Positions 44,657 through 54,885 of a stretch of DNA of 64,000 nucleotides are shown here, piece by piece (positions within the stretch are counted from its first letter, which is position 1; each line of letters starts with the position of its first letter). Source of the stretch: Musa acuminata AAA Group. Taxonomy: Eukaryota > Streptophyta > Magnoliopsida > Zingiberales > Musaceae. Both the position numbers and the translations under genes were made by a program. The DNA is taken from positions 7,613,001-7,677,000 of the forward strand of contig NC_088357.1 in assembly GCF_036884655.1 (NCBI RefSeq). The letters are read 5' to 3'. Below the pieces are notes generated by a model. The model was not told the origin of the DNA. It saw nothing but the letters and a program-made list of their open reading frames with translations, and made no database searches.

Positions 44657-45064
44657 TCACAAGAACCAGAAATTTAGAATCGCTCCAATTAAATCCCGCG
44701 TAATCCAAGAATTTAGACCGCTCTCTCGTCCTTCCCTTCTCTTCTGATTTCATCGCATAAAAAACGGTGTCATGTACCCATGAAAAATTGCAGAGGTGAT
44801 GTAATCTCTCACAAACCTCTCCTGTGATGATCCAGTTCAACACAATAGTACTTAATCATTATGTACCGGAATGTTTCTTGACGGTCATAAATCATTATAG
44901 CAAAATCATGATACATTTCAAATATATAAATATTATAAACAACACAATTCAATGTCCATGCAGGCTACTTTACGTGGTGCTATTTGATGTTTCATCTGAC
45001 AAGCGGAGAAATTGGATTTAGAAATCTAATGCTAAATTATGGCAACCGTCATATATTAAAAAAA
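44657..45064. repeat. 3' flank of copy 1, duplicated after copy 2
   Basis: Matches 54886-55290 in order: AAGAACC-GAAATTT, TTGCAGAGGTGATGT, CTCACAAACCTCT-CTGTGATGATCCAGTTCA, and GGAGAAATTGGATTTAGA. It was therefore part of the duplicated unit. It likely carries the 3' UTR. Confidence 0.8.
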
Positions 45065-45389
45065 GGATTATTTTCATGCAAATTCCTCTTTTTTATTTTT
45101 TTTCTGATGCTTCTGTTTTTATTTTTCTTAGATAATACACTTATTTTTATAATTTCATAAATATCCTTATCTTTCCGCCATCACCTCCGTCCCATCTCGA
45201 GACGATGACGTCCACCCTTCCCTTTTGCCTCCTCCCTCTCCCCCCTTCTCTCTTCTCTCTTCCCCTTCCTTCCCTGCTGTCCATCACCTTCACCTGTCGC
45301 CTTTCTCCCCATCCCCTTCATTCCCCCTTCTCCTTCTCCTCCCCTCTTCTCTCGTCGCTCACCTTTTCCTGTCATCTCCACCCACCCTT

Positions 45390-45747
45390 TGTTGATGTTG
45401 ATAGGAAGAGGGGATAGAGATATCAAACAGAGGAAGAGTAGGACAAGCTTCAATCTTCTATATTTCTCTCAAGAAAAACTCTTTACAATTTCAGAAACTC
45501 TCTTACACTCATGACCCAACATATGGGGTTTATATAGTCCCCAAAGATACATTATATTAATTGTATTCAAGATGAATCATTCTCTTTCAAGAAACCCTTT
45601 CAAGAACCAAAAACCAATTTGACTTATCCTTCCATAGACTTTTAATCCATTTTGTCTTCTCGATGTATTGAATCTCTCTCTTGATGCAATGAACCTTTTT
45701 GATGAAATGAATCTCTTTATGATACTTAAACAAGTTTAATTCCAACA
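45390..45747 (-). repeat. 3' LTR of the copia element
   Basis: 358 bases, almost identical to 49845-50203. The end of the polyprotein frame runs about 20 bases into it. Confidence 0.95.
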
Positions 45748-48700
45748 TTCTCCCCCCTTAAACTTGTTCCATCTAGCATGCCAAGTTTCTTTCGAAGTTG
45801 TTGAAATATTTCAAATTTGAGAGGTTTTGTGAGTATATCAGCCACTTGTTCACTTGTCTTGACATGATGTATCTCCACTTCTTTATTTTTGATATGATCT
45901 CTTATAAAATGAAATCTTGTATCGATATGCTTTGATCTTTCATGATAGACTGGATTCTTGGCTAAGGCAATAGCTGATTTGTTATCAACATAAATCTTGG
46001 TTGACTTCTCCTGTGGCATATGAAGTTCTTGGAGTAATCTTCTTAGCCAGATTACATGACAAACACTAGAAGAAGCTGCTATATATTCTGCTTCACAACT
46101 TGATAGAGCAACGATTCGTTGCTTTTTTGAAGACCAAGTGAATGTAGCTTCACCAAAATAAAATACAAATCCAGTTGTACTCTTCCGATCATCGTAGCTT
46201 CCGGCCCAATCACTGTCACTATATCCAATGAGCTCCAACTTTTTAGATGATGAATAGAACATTCCATACTCAATTGTTCCTTTGATATATCGCAAAATTC
46301 TTTTAGCGACATTTAAATGAGATGTCTTTGGAACTTCCATAAATCTACTTATTAAACCAACTCCAAATAGTATATCAGGTCGAGTGCATGTCAAATACCT
46401 TAAGCATCCAACTAGACTTTTATAATAAGTTGGATTAATGCATTTACCTTCACCTTCCTTGGTCAACTTGGTGCCATATTCAACAGGTGTATCTGTAGGA
46501 TGACAATCTTCCATGGAAAACTTCTTTAAAACCTCCTTTGCATAATTTTCTTGTGAGATAAAAATTCCTTCATTATCTTGGATAACTTCGATACCAAGAA
46601 AATAAGTCATTAAGCCCAAGTCGGTCATCTCAAACTCCTTTTTCATAGAGTGCTTAAAATCTTTAATCATGGAGCTACTATTGCCTGTAAATATTAAATC
46701 ATCTACGTACAGGCATACAAACAAGATATCTCCATTAGAGTTAGATTTCGTATAGAGAGCATGTTCATGTGGACATTTAGAAAAACCATTTTGAATAAAA
46801 TAAGCATCTATTCGAGAATTCCATGCTCGTGGGGCTTGTTTAAGCCCATAAAGAGCTCTCTTTAACTTGTATACTTTGTCTTCTTGTTCTTGAATAATAA
46901 AACCAGGGGGTTGTTGAATATATACCTCTTCTTCAAGAACTCCATTAAGAAATGCTGATTTGACATCCATTTGTAAAATCTTCCATTTCATTTGAGCTGC
47001 TAGAGAGATAAGTAATCTTACTGTCTCCAATCGAGCAACTGGCGCAAATACTTCTTCATAGTCAATCCCATATTGTTGTTTATATCCCTTTGCAACCAAT
47101 CTGGCCTTGTATTTCTCCACCTCTCCTTTTGCATTTCTTTTTGTTTTGAAGATCCACTTAACACCGATAGCTTGGTGGTCTTCTGGAAGTGTAGTAAGCT
47201 CCCATGTATTATTTTTGTTAATTGCATGAATCTCTTCATTCATAGCTTGTCGCCATTTTTCATCACTATAAGCTTCTTCGAAGGTTAATGGATCATATCC
47301 TGCAAAAAGACAAAATAAAGAAAGTTCATCATTGTTAGTATCAATCCTTCGAGTCACATCATATAGGTCATGAATTTGTCTTGTCCTTCTTATAATTGGA
47401 CTTCTTGAATCATGTGACCTAGCTGATCTAGGTGATGATTCTGGCAAAGCAACTTCGGTGCTTGCTTGTATTATATCATCTTCTTCTGAAACTACAGCTT
47501 TCTTATGCTGCTCATCACTTTTCCAATTCCAAATCTGTTGTTCATCAAACTCAACATCTCTTGACATCACAACTTTATTTGTGATAGGATTGTAGAGTTT
47601 GTAACCACTAGAATTCTCTGGATAACCTAACAAAATACATTTCTGGCTTTTATCCTCCAATTTCGTTCTCTTTTCTTCTGGTATCTTGGCAAATGCAACA
47701 CTTCCAAAAATCCTTAAGTGATCAACTCTTGGTTTTTGTAAGCTCCATGCTTCTTCTGGTGTAACATTACCAATTCGCTTTGTTGGAAACATGTTAAGCA
47801 AATAAACTGCACAAGCAACAGCATCACCCCAAAATTCTTTCGGAATTTTTCTTTCCTTTAACATGCATCGGACCATATTAAGGATAGTCCTATTTTTTCT
47901 TTCTGAGACACCATTTTGTTGAGGTGTGTATGGCATGGTGAATTGATGTAGAATTCCATTATTTCTACAAAAACTTTCAAATTCATTTGATATATATTCA
48001 CCACCTCTATCTGTTCTTAAACATTTAATCTTACAACAACTTTGTCTTTCAACCAAATCCTTAAATTCTTTGAATTTGCTTAAAACTTCTTTCTTTTCTT
48101 TTAACATGTAAACCCAAGTTTTGCCACTATGATCATCAGTAAATGTAAGAAAATACCTGCTTCCTCCAAGTGTTACTGGATTGATAGGGCCACAAACATC
48201 CGAGTGCACCAGATCGAGTCGATGTCATGCTCTTTTTGTTCTTCTCACTTTGAAAGGCTTTCTTTCTTGTTTACCCATGACACATACTTCACATAGTTTT
48301 GCTGGGCGATCAATTTTTGGCATTCCTGTTACCATATTATACTTTTCTAGAAGTTTCAAAGCCTCAAAATTTAAATGAGCATATCTAAGATGCCAAAGTG
48401 TAGAAATATCCTCAATATCAGCTTTAAAACAATTTGATTGATAAAAAATACTCAAATGTAGAGGAAACATTCTATTCCTTGCCATTTTCACATGTGATAT
48501 CAATGTTTTATTCTTGTCACGAATTGAGAGAGCCATATCTTTCATCTCAATATCATAACCTTTTTCAAGTAATTGTCCCAAGCTTAGAATATTATTTTTC
48601 ATATCCGGAACATAATAAACATATGAAATGCATAATTCCTTGCCATTATTAAGTTCAAGGAGAATTTTACCTTTGCCTCTTACTGGTCTTTGAGACAAAT

Positions 48701-49824
48701 CACCAAATGTAATATTCCCGGAATAACTTGTATCCATTTCTGAAAATAGCTCTTTGATGCCACACATGTGATTTGAGACTCCTGTATCTAGATACCATGT
48801 CATAGACTGATCATTTTTCAAATTTTCATAACTCATTAGCAAAACTTGATTTTCCTTCTTTTCTTCCTCAATAAAATTTGCCTTATCACCTTGATTGTTA
48901 GGATTATAATAACATTCATAAGAGTAATGTCCATACCTTTTGCAAACATAGCATTGTATTTCAGATCTTTTAGAGTTTCTGCCACGTCCACGGCCTCGGC
49001 CACGTCCTCGACCATAACCTCGGCCTCTTTGGCTATAATTTTCTCCAACATCTTCACTGTTTGGAGATTCTTGATTGGTATGATTTCTGCCTCCTCTTCC
49101 TCTTTGTCCTCGTCCTCTTCCTCTTTGAGAATTTGATTCTCTTTTATTTTCAAGAGCAAACTTAGCTTGTAGTGCTTGCTCCATAGTTTTGTCTTCTCCT
49201 CTTTTTGTAATCCTTTGTTCATGAACTTGAAGAGAACCCATAAGTTCTTCTATAGACATTTTTTTCCAAATCTTTAGATTCTTCGATCGCAACAGCAATA
49301 AAATCAAATTTCGGATCTAGAGATCTCAATATTTTTTCTATTACTCTCTGATCATTTACTTGTTCACCATTTCGTCTCATTTGATGAACAATAGAAATGA
49401 TTTTTGAGAAGTAATCAGAAATGGTTTCAGAAGTACCTTGTTGTAATTTCTCAAACTCGGCTCGTAAAACTTGTAGACGAAGTTTCTTTACCTTATCAAC
49501 ACCACCGAATGCTCTTTGAAGCATTTCCCAAGCCTCCTTTGAAGTATTTGCTGGAGCGATGATCTCGAACATTGTATCATCAAGGCCTTGGTAGATTGTG
49601 AACAAAGCCTTTTTCTCCTTCTTCCTTCTTTCTTTGAGTTGTTTTCTTCCTTCTGCATTCATTGCTCCTTCTTCTGCTGGACTTGGTTCAGCAAATCCAT
49701 CTTCTACAAACTCTCATACATCTTGGGAGCCTAGAAGAACCTTCATTTGGATGCACCATATGTCATAATTATCTTTTGTCAATCTGGGGATCTGGAGTTG
49801 GATAGCACTTGAGGAAGAGGCCAT
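45726..49824 (-). pseudogene. Broken gag-pol polyprotein of the copia element
   Basis: The start MASSSSAIQLQIPRLTKDNY is at 49824. The gag domain contains a stop TGA at about 49716-49714 where relatives have Trp. A one-base slip in an A-run near 49270-49285 shifts the frame. The zinc knuckle CYVCKRYGHYSYEC (CX2CX4HX4C) follows, then protease WYLDTGVSNHM and a GAG-pre-integrase region. A second stop TGA at 48227-48225 lies just before the integrase core ([10 protein letters not shown]...). From there 827 codons are open through reverse transcriptase ([10 protein letters not shown]) and RNase H ([29 protein letters not shown]). Clade looks Tork/TNT1-like by overall motif pattern. Both stops fit C-to-T type changes, as expected from decay of methylated DNA. 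Confidence 0.92.
45748..45761 (-). other. Polypurine tract of the copia element
   Basis: On the minus strand, a purine run with six consecutive G lies directly before the 3' LTR, as needed for plus-strand priming. Confidence 0.8.
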
Positions 49825-49830
49825 AACTTG

Positions 49831-49842
49831 GCTCTGATACCA
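49831..49842 (-). other. Primer-binding site of the copia element
   Basis: TGGTATCAGAGC on the minus strand, two bases inside the 5' LTR. It is the standard plant copia primer site for initiator methionine tRNA. Confidence 0.9.
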
Positions 49843-49844
49843 AA

Positions 49845-50203
49845 TGTTGATGTTGATAGGAAGAGGGGATAGAGATATCAAATAGAGGAAGAGTAGGACA
49901 AGCTTCAATCTTCTATATTTCTCTCAAGAAAAACTCTTTACAATTTCAGAAACTCTCTTACACTCATGACCCAACATATGGGGTTTATATAGTCCCCAAA
50001 GATACATTATATTAATTATATTCAAGATGAATCATTCTCTTTCAAGAAACCCTTTCAAGAACCAAAAACCAATTTGACTTATCCTTCCATAGACTTTTAA
50101 TCCATTTTGTCTTCTCGATGTATTGAATCTCTCTCTTGATGCAATGAACCTCTTTTGATGAAATGAATCTCTTTATGATACCTGAACAAATTTAATTCCA
50201 ACA
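49845..50203 (-). repeat. 5' LTR of the copia element
   Basis: 359 bases, TG...CA, nearly identical to 45390-45747. It should contain the element's promoter. Confidence 0.95.
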
Positions 50204-50557
50204 CCCTTCCCTTCAAGTTCTTTTCTCTCCTCCTCTCTTCCCCTCCCCTCTCCACCCACCCTTTCCTATCATCTTTTTCCTCTCTCTCTCTCTCTCTCTC
50301 TCCCCTCCTCTGCATTCGTTCGTCTTTCCCCGCTTTTCCTTCTTTTCCTCCTCAAAGGTGACAAAACCTCGCAATGGGAGTAGGGAGGATGGGTGGACGG
50401 TGCCGCCTCGTAGTGGAGTGGAGACTGTGATCAAGAAGGATCGGAGAAGGATAAAGGTGTTTATGAGATTACAAATAATATGGGGACCTATATAAGAGAA
50501 ACGAAAATATGGGATACCATATAAGAAAAAAAAAGAAGTATTTTAGGAAAATCGGTC

Positions 50558-51307
50558 TTCAAAATATGTATGGGAGAGAAAATTGAGTTAATCCTAATCT
50601 AAATAATTTTCATGATTTTGTATAATATTTTATTACTACATCATACTTACACGGTGAACAATTTTGATTTTTGGAAAGCTTTCCCTTATTTTATTTATGA
50701 TATTTAATATGATATGTTTATTATTTTATTATATTTTAAGAGTTAAAATATCATTATTTGATGAGCCAAAGAGTTGTTATTGGTGATATTTAAAATATCT
50801 ATTTAATAAATAGGAGACCAATTTTATTAATATAAATTTTAATTGTTCAATTGGAATGTTGATTTGAAGTCAATCAAGATTTAGTATCAAAAGTGTGGAA
50901 TACTACCTTCAAGCATTGTTATGATGATTAGGGAGTCGTTATTCATCCTTTATGACAACTAGGGAGTCTAGATGGAGTAGAGATATGACGTCTAACAAAA
51001 CATCAATTTTATATGAAGATGATGTCTAATGGCACCTAATCAAAGAGTAACCTTGACACACGAGATCTGAGAAAAAACTAGCACATGAGAGGATAGCGGA
51101 ACTTGACAAGGGATATTTTAGTTTATCATCTCATCATTGCAGATTCCCTTTTGGTGTAATAGATGCTGATATGGATGAACCAGGAGATGACAATATAGAT
51201 AAGATGATTTTATTATGTATCAATGTAGGATTGATGTAAGATACTTTTTCTTATCATTTGTGATCTAAGTTTTGACTAAATAATGGTATATATTAACAGT
51301 GTTTATA
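50558..51307. other. Spacer upstream of DUF4220 copy 2
   Basis: The part at 50670-50810 matches 55380-55510 downstream of copy 2 (GGAAAGCTT, CATTATTTGATGAGCCAA, AGTTGTTATTGGTGATATTTAAA). The part from 51180 matches 36000-36120 upstream of copy 1. The join between one duplicated unit and the next must therefore lie between about 50.8 and 51.2 kb. No gene here. Confidence 0.65.
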
Positions 51308-51812
51308 GGATGATTTTTCTAAAAGATACTTCCATTTAGGGGTTTCCTTAATAGCACTATCCTTTTTGGTTTTTCTTAAATAATATATTCCTAAATTTAA
51401 ACATATTGAAATTGTCTCTCAACTTTCTTTGTTGCCTTTGCTATCTTCATCGTTTTCGCTATCACCCCCATCGTTTTTGTCGTCGTCACTTGCACCCCCA
51501 TCATCTTTGTCATTATCGCTTGCACCCCTACTATTGCCTCCATCCTTTGTCCCATCGTTGGTGGAGAGAGGAGGGAGAGGAGGAGAAAAGAAAGAGAAAG
51601 ATAATATAATAAGGAAATACAAAGCGATAGAAAAGAAGAATGAAAAAGAAAGAGAAGAAAAAAGAGAATGACAACACGATGAAAGAGGCGACGAAGATAA
51701 AAACTAAGGGGAAGTAGAATGATAGTTTAGCTACATTACTTGAAAAGACTAAAAGAGGATATTGTTTGAGCAAAACCTAATGTAAAAGGTTTTTTTTTGT
51801 GAAAAATCATCC
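51308..51812. mobile_element. Mutator-type MITE, 505 bp
   Basis: The ends carry a perfect 12-bp terminal inverted repeat: GGATGATTTTTC at 51308-51319 and its reverse complement at 51801-51812. Weaker inverted similarity extends inward for tens of bases. The flanks read AGTGTTTATA and AAAGTTTATA, an imperfect 10-base target duplication, a size typical of Mutator-like elements. The matching region upstream of copy 1 (near 36130) lacks this insert. There is no transposase frame, so it is non-autonomous. Confidence 0.75.
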
Positions 51813-52560
51813 AAAGTTTATATTACATTTGATAAAAAAAAGAAGGGGTTCTACATCCCTCCTTCGATTTATATAGCTAAAACTTATGACAATATATATC
51901 TAGCATTGCATACAACGGCTATATGTTATAACAACAATAAAAATAAAAAGGTGATTAGTGTTCTGTCCTTGAGGAGGAAGATCATTAATCATACTTTATC
52001 AAAACTCTGATGTTATCCTCTTCTCACAAGTCTTGAATCCATCACCTTTCTCTTTAATACCAAAGCTCTGTTCCTTAACAAGCCATCGATCTTAGCACGC
52101 ATTCCCGATTCGTTTTGTCCCCACGAGGGAATAAAAAAAGAAGGAAAGAAAGTACGGTTTCTTCCGATACTAGTTTTAGAAGCACACTCAAGAACCGAAT
52201 CCTGCGAGGGCAATATTTTTGTCACAGTCAACTTGCACTACCTGTCTGCGGATGACTGAAAGCAACGGCTCCACAGGTGGAATCCCTCATGGGAATTGCT
52301 GCTGCGCCTGAATCATCTGTCTCGACCGAGGCACCAGCCAAGGAAACAGCGCTTTTCCAGTCGGTTGGCAGAGCTGTGTATGGTGGAACACACACTATCG
52401 ACCAATGACGAGACGGACGTCCCTGACTGGTACGGTAGCTCGACAGCGCTTCTCTCGGGTGAGCTACTCAAGCAAGGAACAAGTAGGAAAAGCAAATTTG
52501 GCACAAAAGCGTTGCTTGCGACGGTCATGTGATGAAGTAAAAAGATGGGAGCTCGATTGC
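51813..52560. repeat. Duplicated upstream region of DUF4220 copy 2
   Basis: Continuous here, whereas the copy 1 counterpart is split between 36130-36458 and 41946-42361 by the LTR element. Close matches include AGCCATCGATCTTAGCACGC, GAAAGCAACGGCTCCACAGG and CTATCGACCAATGAC-AGACGGACGTCCCT. Conservation near the start suggests shared promoter function. Confidence 0.8.
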
Positions 52561-52568
52561 TATATATG
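52561..52568 (+). promoter_or_regulatory. TATA box of DUF4220 gene copy 2
   Basis: TATATATG, 63 bases before the ATG, equivalent to the copy 1 box. Confidence 0.55.
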
Positions 52569-52623
52569 AGGAGTTCGCGTTGTGTCGGAGGGAGGAGAAG
52601 GCGTAAGAAAGAGAGGCGGGCAG

Positions 52624-54885
52624 ATGAAGATCGTCCCCACGAAGATCAGGAAACTATGGAGTGCGGATGAAATCCGCATCCTGGTCCTCCTCAGCCTCGG
52701 CTTCCAGATCGTCCTCATCGTCGTCTCCCTCTTCCGGAAGCGGTGCCAGAACAGGCTGTTGAGCTTCATCCTCTGGACTTCCTACCTGGGCGCCGACTAC
52801 GTCGCCGCCTTGGCGCTCGGCAACCTCCTCAACGACGAGACCGAGGCGAGCGAACAGAACATCAACGGCGACCTCACCGCCTTCTGGGCTCCCTTCCTCC
52901 TCCTCCACCTCGGCGGCCCCGACACTATCACCTCCTACTCCCTGGAGGACAACGAGCTCTGGCTGCGCCACTTTCTGGGGCTGGTGCTCGAGGTCTCCGT
53001 GGCCATCCTGGTGTTCCTCGAGTCGCTGCCGAGCCCCCACTTGTGGAAAGTCGCCATCGTGGTGTTCATCGCCGGAATCCTCAAGTACGCGGAGCGGACG
53101 CTGGCGCTTTGGTCGGCCAGTATGGACCAGCTGAGGGAATCCATGATCAGCGACCCGGATCCCGGGCCTAACTACGTCAAGTTCATGCAGGAGTATCACT
53201 CTCGTGTTACTGCGGGGCTGAACGCAGATATCAAGACAGAGAAAGAGCCACGGCCCCCCCTTCCCAAAGATACAACCGAAAAAAGAACCGACAAGGAGAT
53301 CATATTCGGTGCCTATCGCTTCTTCCCGACCATCAAGCGGCTCACTGTGGACCTCATGCTCAGTTTCCAGGATCGGATCGAGAGCCAAACCTTCTTTCTG
53401 ACGCTCGAAGCTACCCGGGCTTTCTTCATGGTCGACGTGGAGCTCTCTTTACTGCACGACATCCTCCACACCAAAGCCGTCCATGTCCATACCCTAGGAG
53501 GTCGCCTGGTGCGAGCCTTGTCGCTCTCCTTGGTAGTCCTCGCCTTCGTGCTCTTCCACCGTAGCGGGAGGCACAATTTTAGTGAAGCCGACATCATCAT
53601 AACTTACATCCTTCTCCTTGCCGCTGTTGGGCTCGAGGCCATCGCCGCTGTCCTGCTCGTATTCTCGGACTGGACCATCGTCGCGCTGCAGGACAGCGGC
53701 AAGCTGGAGAGGCCCTTCATCGCTCGCCTGAAAAAAATCATCAGGTTTTTAAAATTGGATCTTGCAATCGTCAAATTTCGAGGTGGCACAAGGTGGTCGA
53801 ATTCCATGAGGCAGTGCAACCTACTATGCATCTGCCTCAGAGATTACGAGCAAACCGTGTTCACAAGAATATTGCATTTCCTCGGATTGAAAGAACTGTG
53901 GGATAGCTATTGGCACGTGGAAGATACCATCGTAGGGGATCAGCAGAAGACGCTCATCTTCGAGGAACTGAAGAAGAAAACATACGGCGCCGAGGGAGAG
54001 TCCACCGAGTACAAGCGATTGCGAGCCTGCAAAGGCGAATGGGTGCTTCGGGAAAAGGGCTACACGGACTTCGACTGGAGCATGAATAAGGAATTCGACG
54101 AAAGCGTCCTGTTGTGGCACATCGCAACGTCTATTTGCTACCAGATGGGGGAGAACGGTGCCAACGCCGGTAAGACAACCGTTGATCCGCATAAGAAAGT
54201 GAATTTCCGTCACGTTAAGAATGATACAGTGGAAAGTAACAAAGATTTGGAAGCGAATCAATCTTCTTCCGAAAAAGGCAAGGAAGCGAAATGTGATCAT
54301 TGTAACATAAGTAAGCAAATATCCGATTACTTGATGTATCTTTTGGTTTTTCAACCATCCCTGCTGCCTGCCGGGATTGGGAAGATCAGGTTCCAAGACA
54401 CCTGTGCCGAGGCCAAAAGGTTTTTCACAGACAATGCCAGAGAAATTGAATCGGAGGACCAGTGCAAAGAAGCTTCATGGCTCAAGGTGACCAAAAAACT
54501 TGTCAACCCAAAAAAGAAGGATCTGCCTCGGTTGGAAAATGCAGCTTGCGAGAAGCTGCTGGAAGTCGCCAAGTTGGATCCCGAACTCAAACCCGTAGAG
54601 GTGAAAGGGGACAGGAGCAAGTCGGTGCTGTTCGATGCATGCAAGCTCGCAAAGGACTTAAACGATTTGGAGACGAGCAGGAGGTGGATCGTCATCAGTG
54701 CCGTGTGGGTGGAGATGTTGTGCTATGCAGCCAGCAACTGCAACTCGTACGCTCACGCCAAGCAGCTGAGCCAGGGCGGAGAGCTCCTCACCCATGTCTG
54801 GTTACTCATGGCTCACATGGGAATTGGTGAACAATACCGGATCGAAGCAGGCCATGCCAGAGCAAAACTTATAGTCGACATCTAA
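52624..54885 (+). CDS. DUF4220/DUF594 membrane protein, copy 2
   Basis: Single exon, 754 codons (753 residues), starting MKIVPTKIRKLW. It has the same plan as copy 1: N-terminal membrane segments with FLLLHLGGPDTITSYS, a middle membrane block (SLSLVVLAFVLFHRSGRHNF), the soluble stretch RWSNSMRQCNLLCICLRDYE, and the DUF594 end VWVEMLCYAASNCNSYAHAK with GGELLTHVWLLMAHMGI. The first ~170 residues are nearly the same as copy 1, whereas about 175-275 and 505-545 differ strongly and carry small insertions. That patchwork suggests gene conversion or selection on the variable parts. Function of the family is unknown. A long antisense frame at 52654-53388 is a composition effect. Confidence 0.9.
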   Translation: MKIVPTKIRKLWSADEIRILVLLSLGFQIVLIVVSLFRKRCQNRLLSFILWTSYLGADYVAALALGNLLNDETEASEQNINGDLTAFWAPFLLLHLGGPDTITSYSLEDNELWLRHFLGLVLEVSVAILVFLESLPSPHLWKVAIVVFIAGILKYAERTLALWSASMDQLRESMISDPDPGPNYVKFMQEYHSRVTAGLNADIKTEKEPRPPLPKDTTEKRTDKEIIFGAYRFFPTIKRLTVDLMLSFQDRIESQTFFLTLEATRAFFMVDVELSLLHDILHTKAVHVHTLGGRLVRALSLSLVVLAFVLFHRSGRHNFSEADIIITYILLLAAVGLEAIAAVLLVFSDWTIVALQDSGKLERPFIARLKKIIRFLKLDLAIVKFRGGTRWSNSMRQCNLLCICLRDYEQTVFTRILHFLGLKELWDSYWHVEDTIVGDQQKTLIFEELKKKTYGAEGESTEYKRLRACKGEWVLREKGYTDFDWSMNKEFDESVLLWHIATSICYQMGENGANAGKTTVDPHKKVNFRHVKNDTVESNKDLEANQSSSEKGKEAKCDHCNISKQISDYLMYLLVFQPSLLPAGIGKIRFQDTCAEAKRFFTDNAREIESEDQCKEASWLKVTKKLVNPKKKDLPRLENAACEKLLEVAKLDPELKPVEVKGDRSKSVLFDACKLAKDLNDLETSRRWIVISAVWVEMLCYAASNCNSYAHAKQLSQGGELLTHVWLLMAHMGIGEQYRIEAGHARAKLIVDI

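Larger units (their letters stand above)
45390..50203 (-). mobile_element. Ty1/copia LTR retrotransposon, full length but disabled
   Basis: A 4814-bp element reading on the minus strand. The 5' LTR is 49845-50203 and the 3' LTR is 45390-45747; both begin TG and end CA and differ at only a few positions. A perfect 5-bp target duplication CCCTT flanks it (45385-45389 and 50204-50208). The primer-binding site TGGTATCAGAGC, complementary to the initiator methionine tRNA, and a polypurine tract are in place. Domains run gag, protease, integrase, reverse transcriptase, RNase H, the copia order. Two in-frame stops and one frameshift break the polyprotein, so it could move only with help from another copy. 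Near-identical LTRs mean a recent insertion. Confidence 0.95.
45065..50557. mobile_element. Probable Mutator-type MITE, interrupted by a copia element
   Basis: The first ~110 bases (45065-45175) resemble the reverse complement of the last ~110 (50450-50557). Both have T-rich runs ending in ATAATTTCATAAATATCC/GTAATCTCATAAACACC. Without the copia element the unit would be about 680 bases, mostly pyrimidine-rich. Its ends resemble those of the element at 51308-51812. Homology to the copy 2 flank stops near its left edge and resumes near 50680. Terminal repeat identity is moderate, so borders are approximate and no target duplication is claimed. Confidence 0.5.

Noticed and set aside
45181..45453. 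Gly/Arg/Glu-rich minus-strand frame beside the copia 3' LTR
   Set aside because: Translation of a pyrimidine-rich tract in the MITE-like unit; low complexity only.
52654..53388. 244-codon antisense frame inside DUF4220 copy 2
   Set aside because: Glu/Asp-rich antisense shadow of the GC-rich coding strand; the equivalent frame in copy 1 is broken and no domain is seen.
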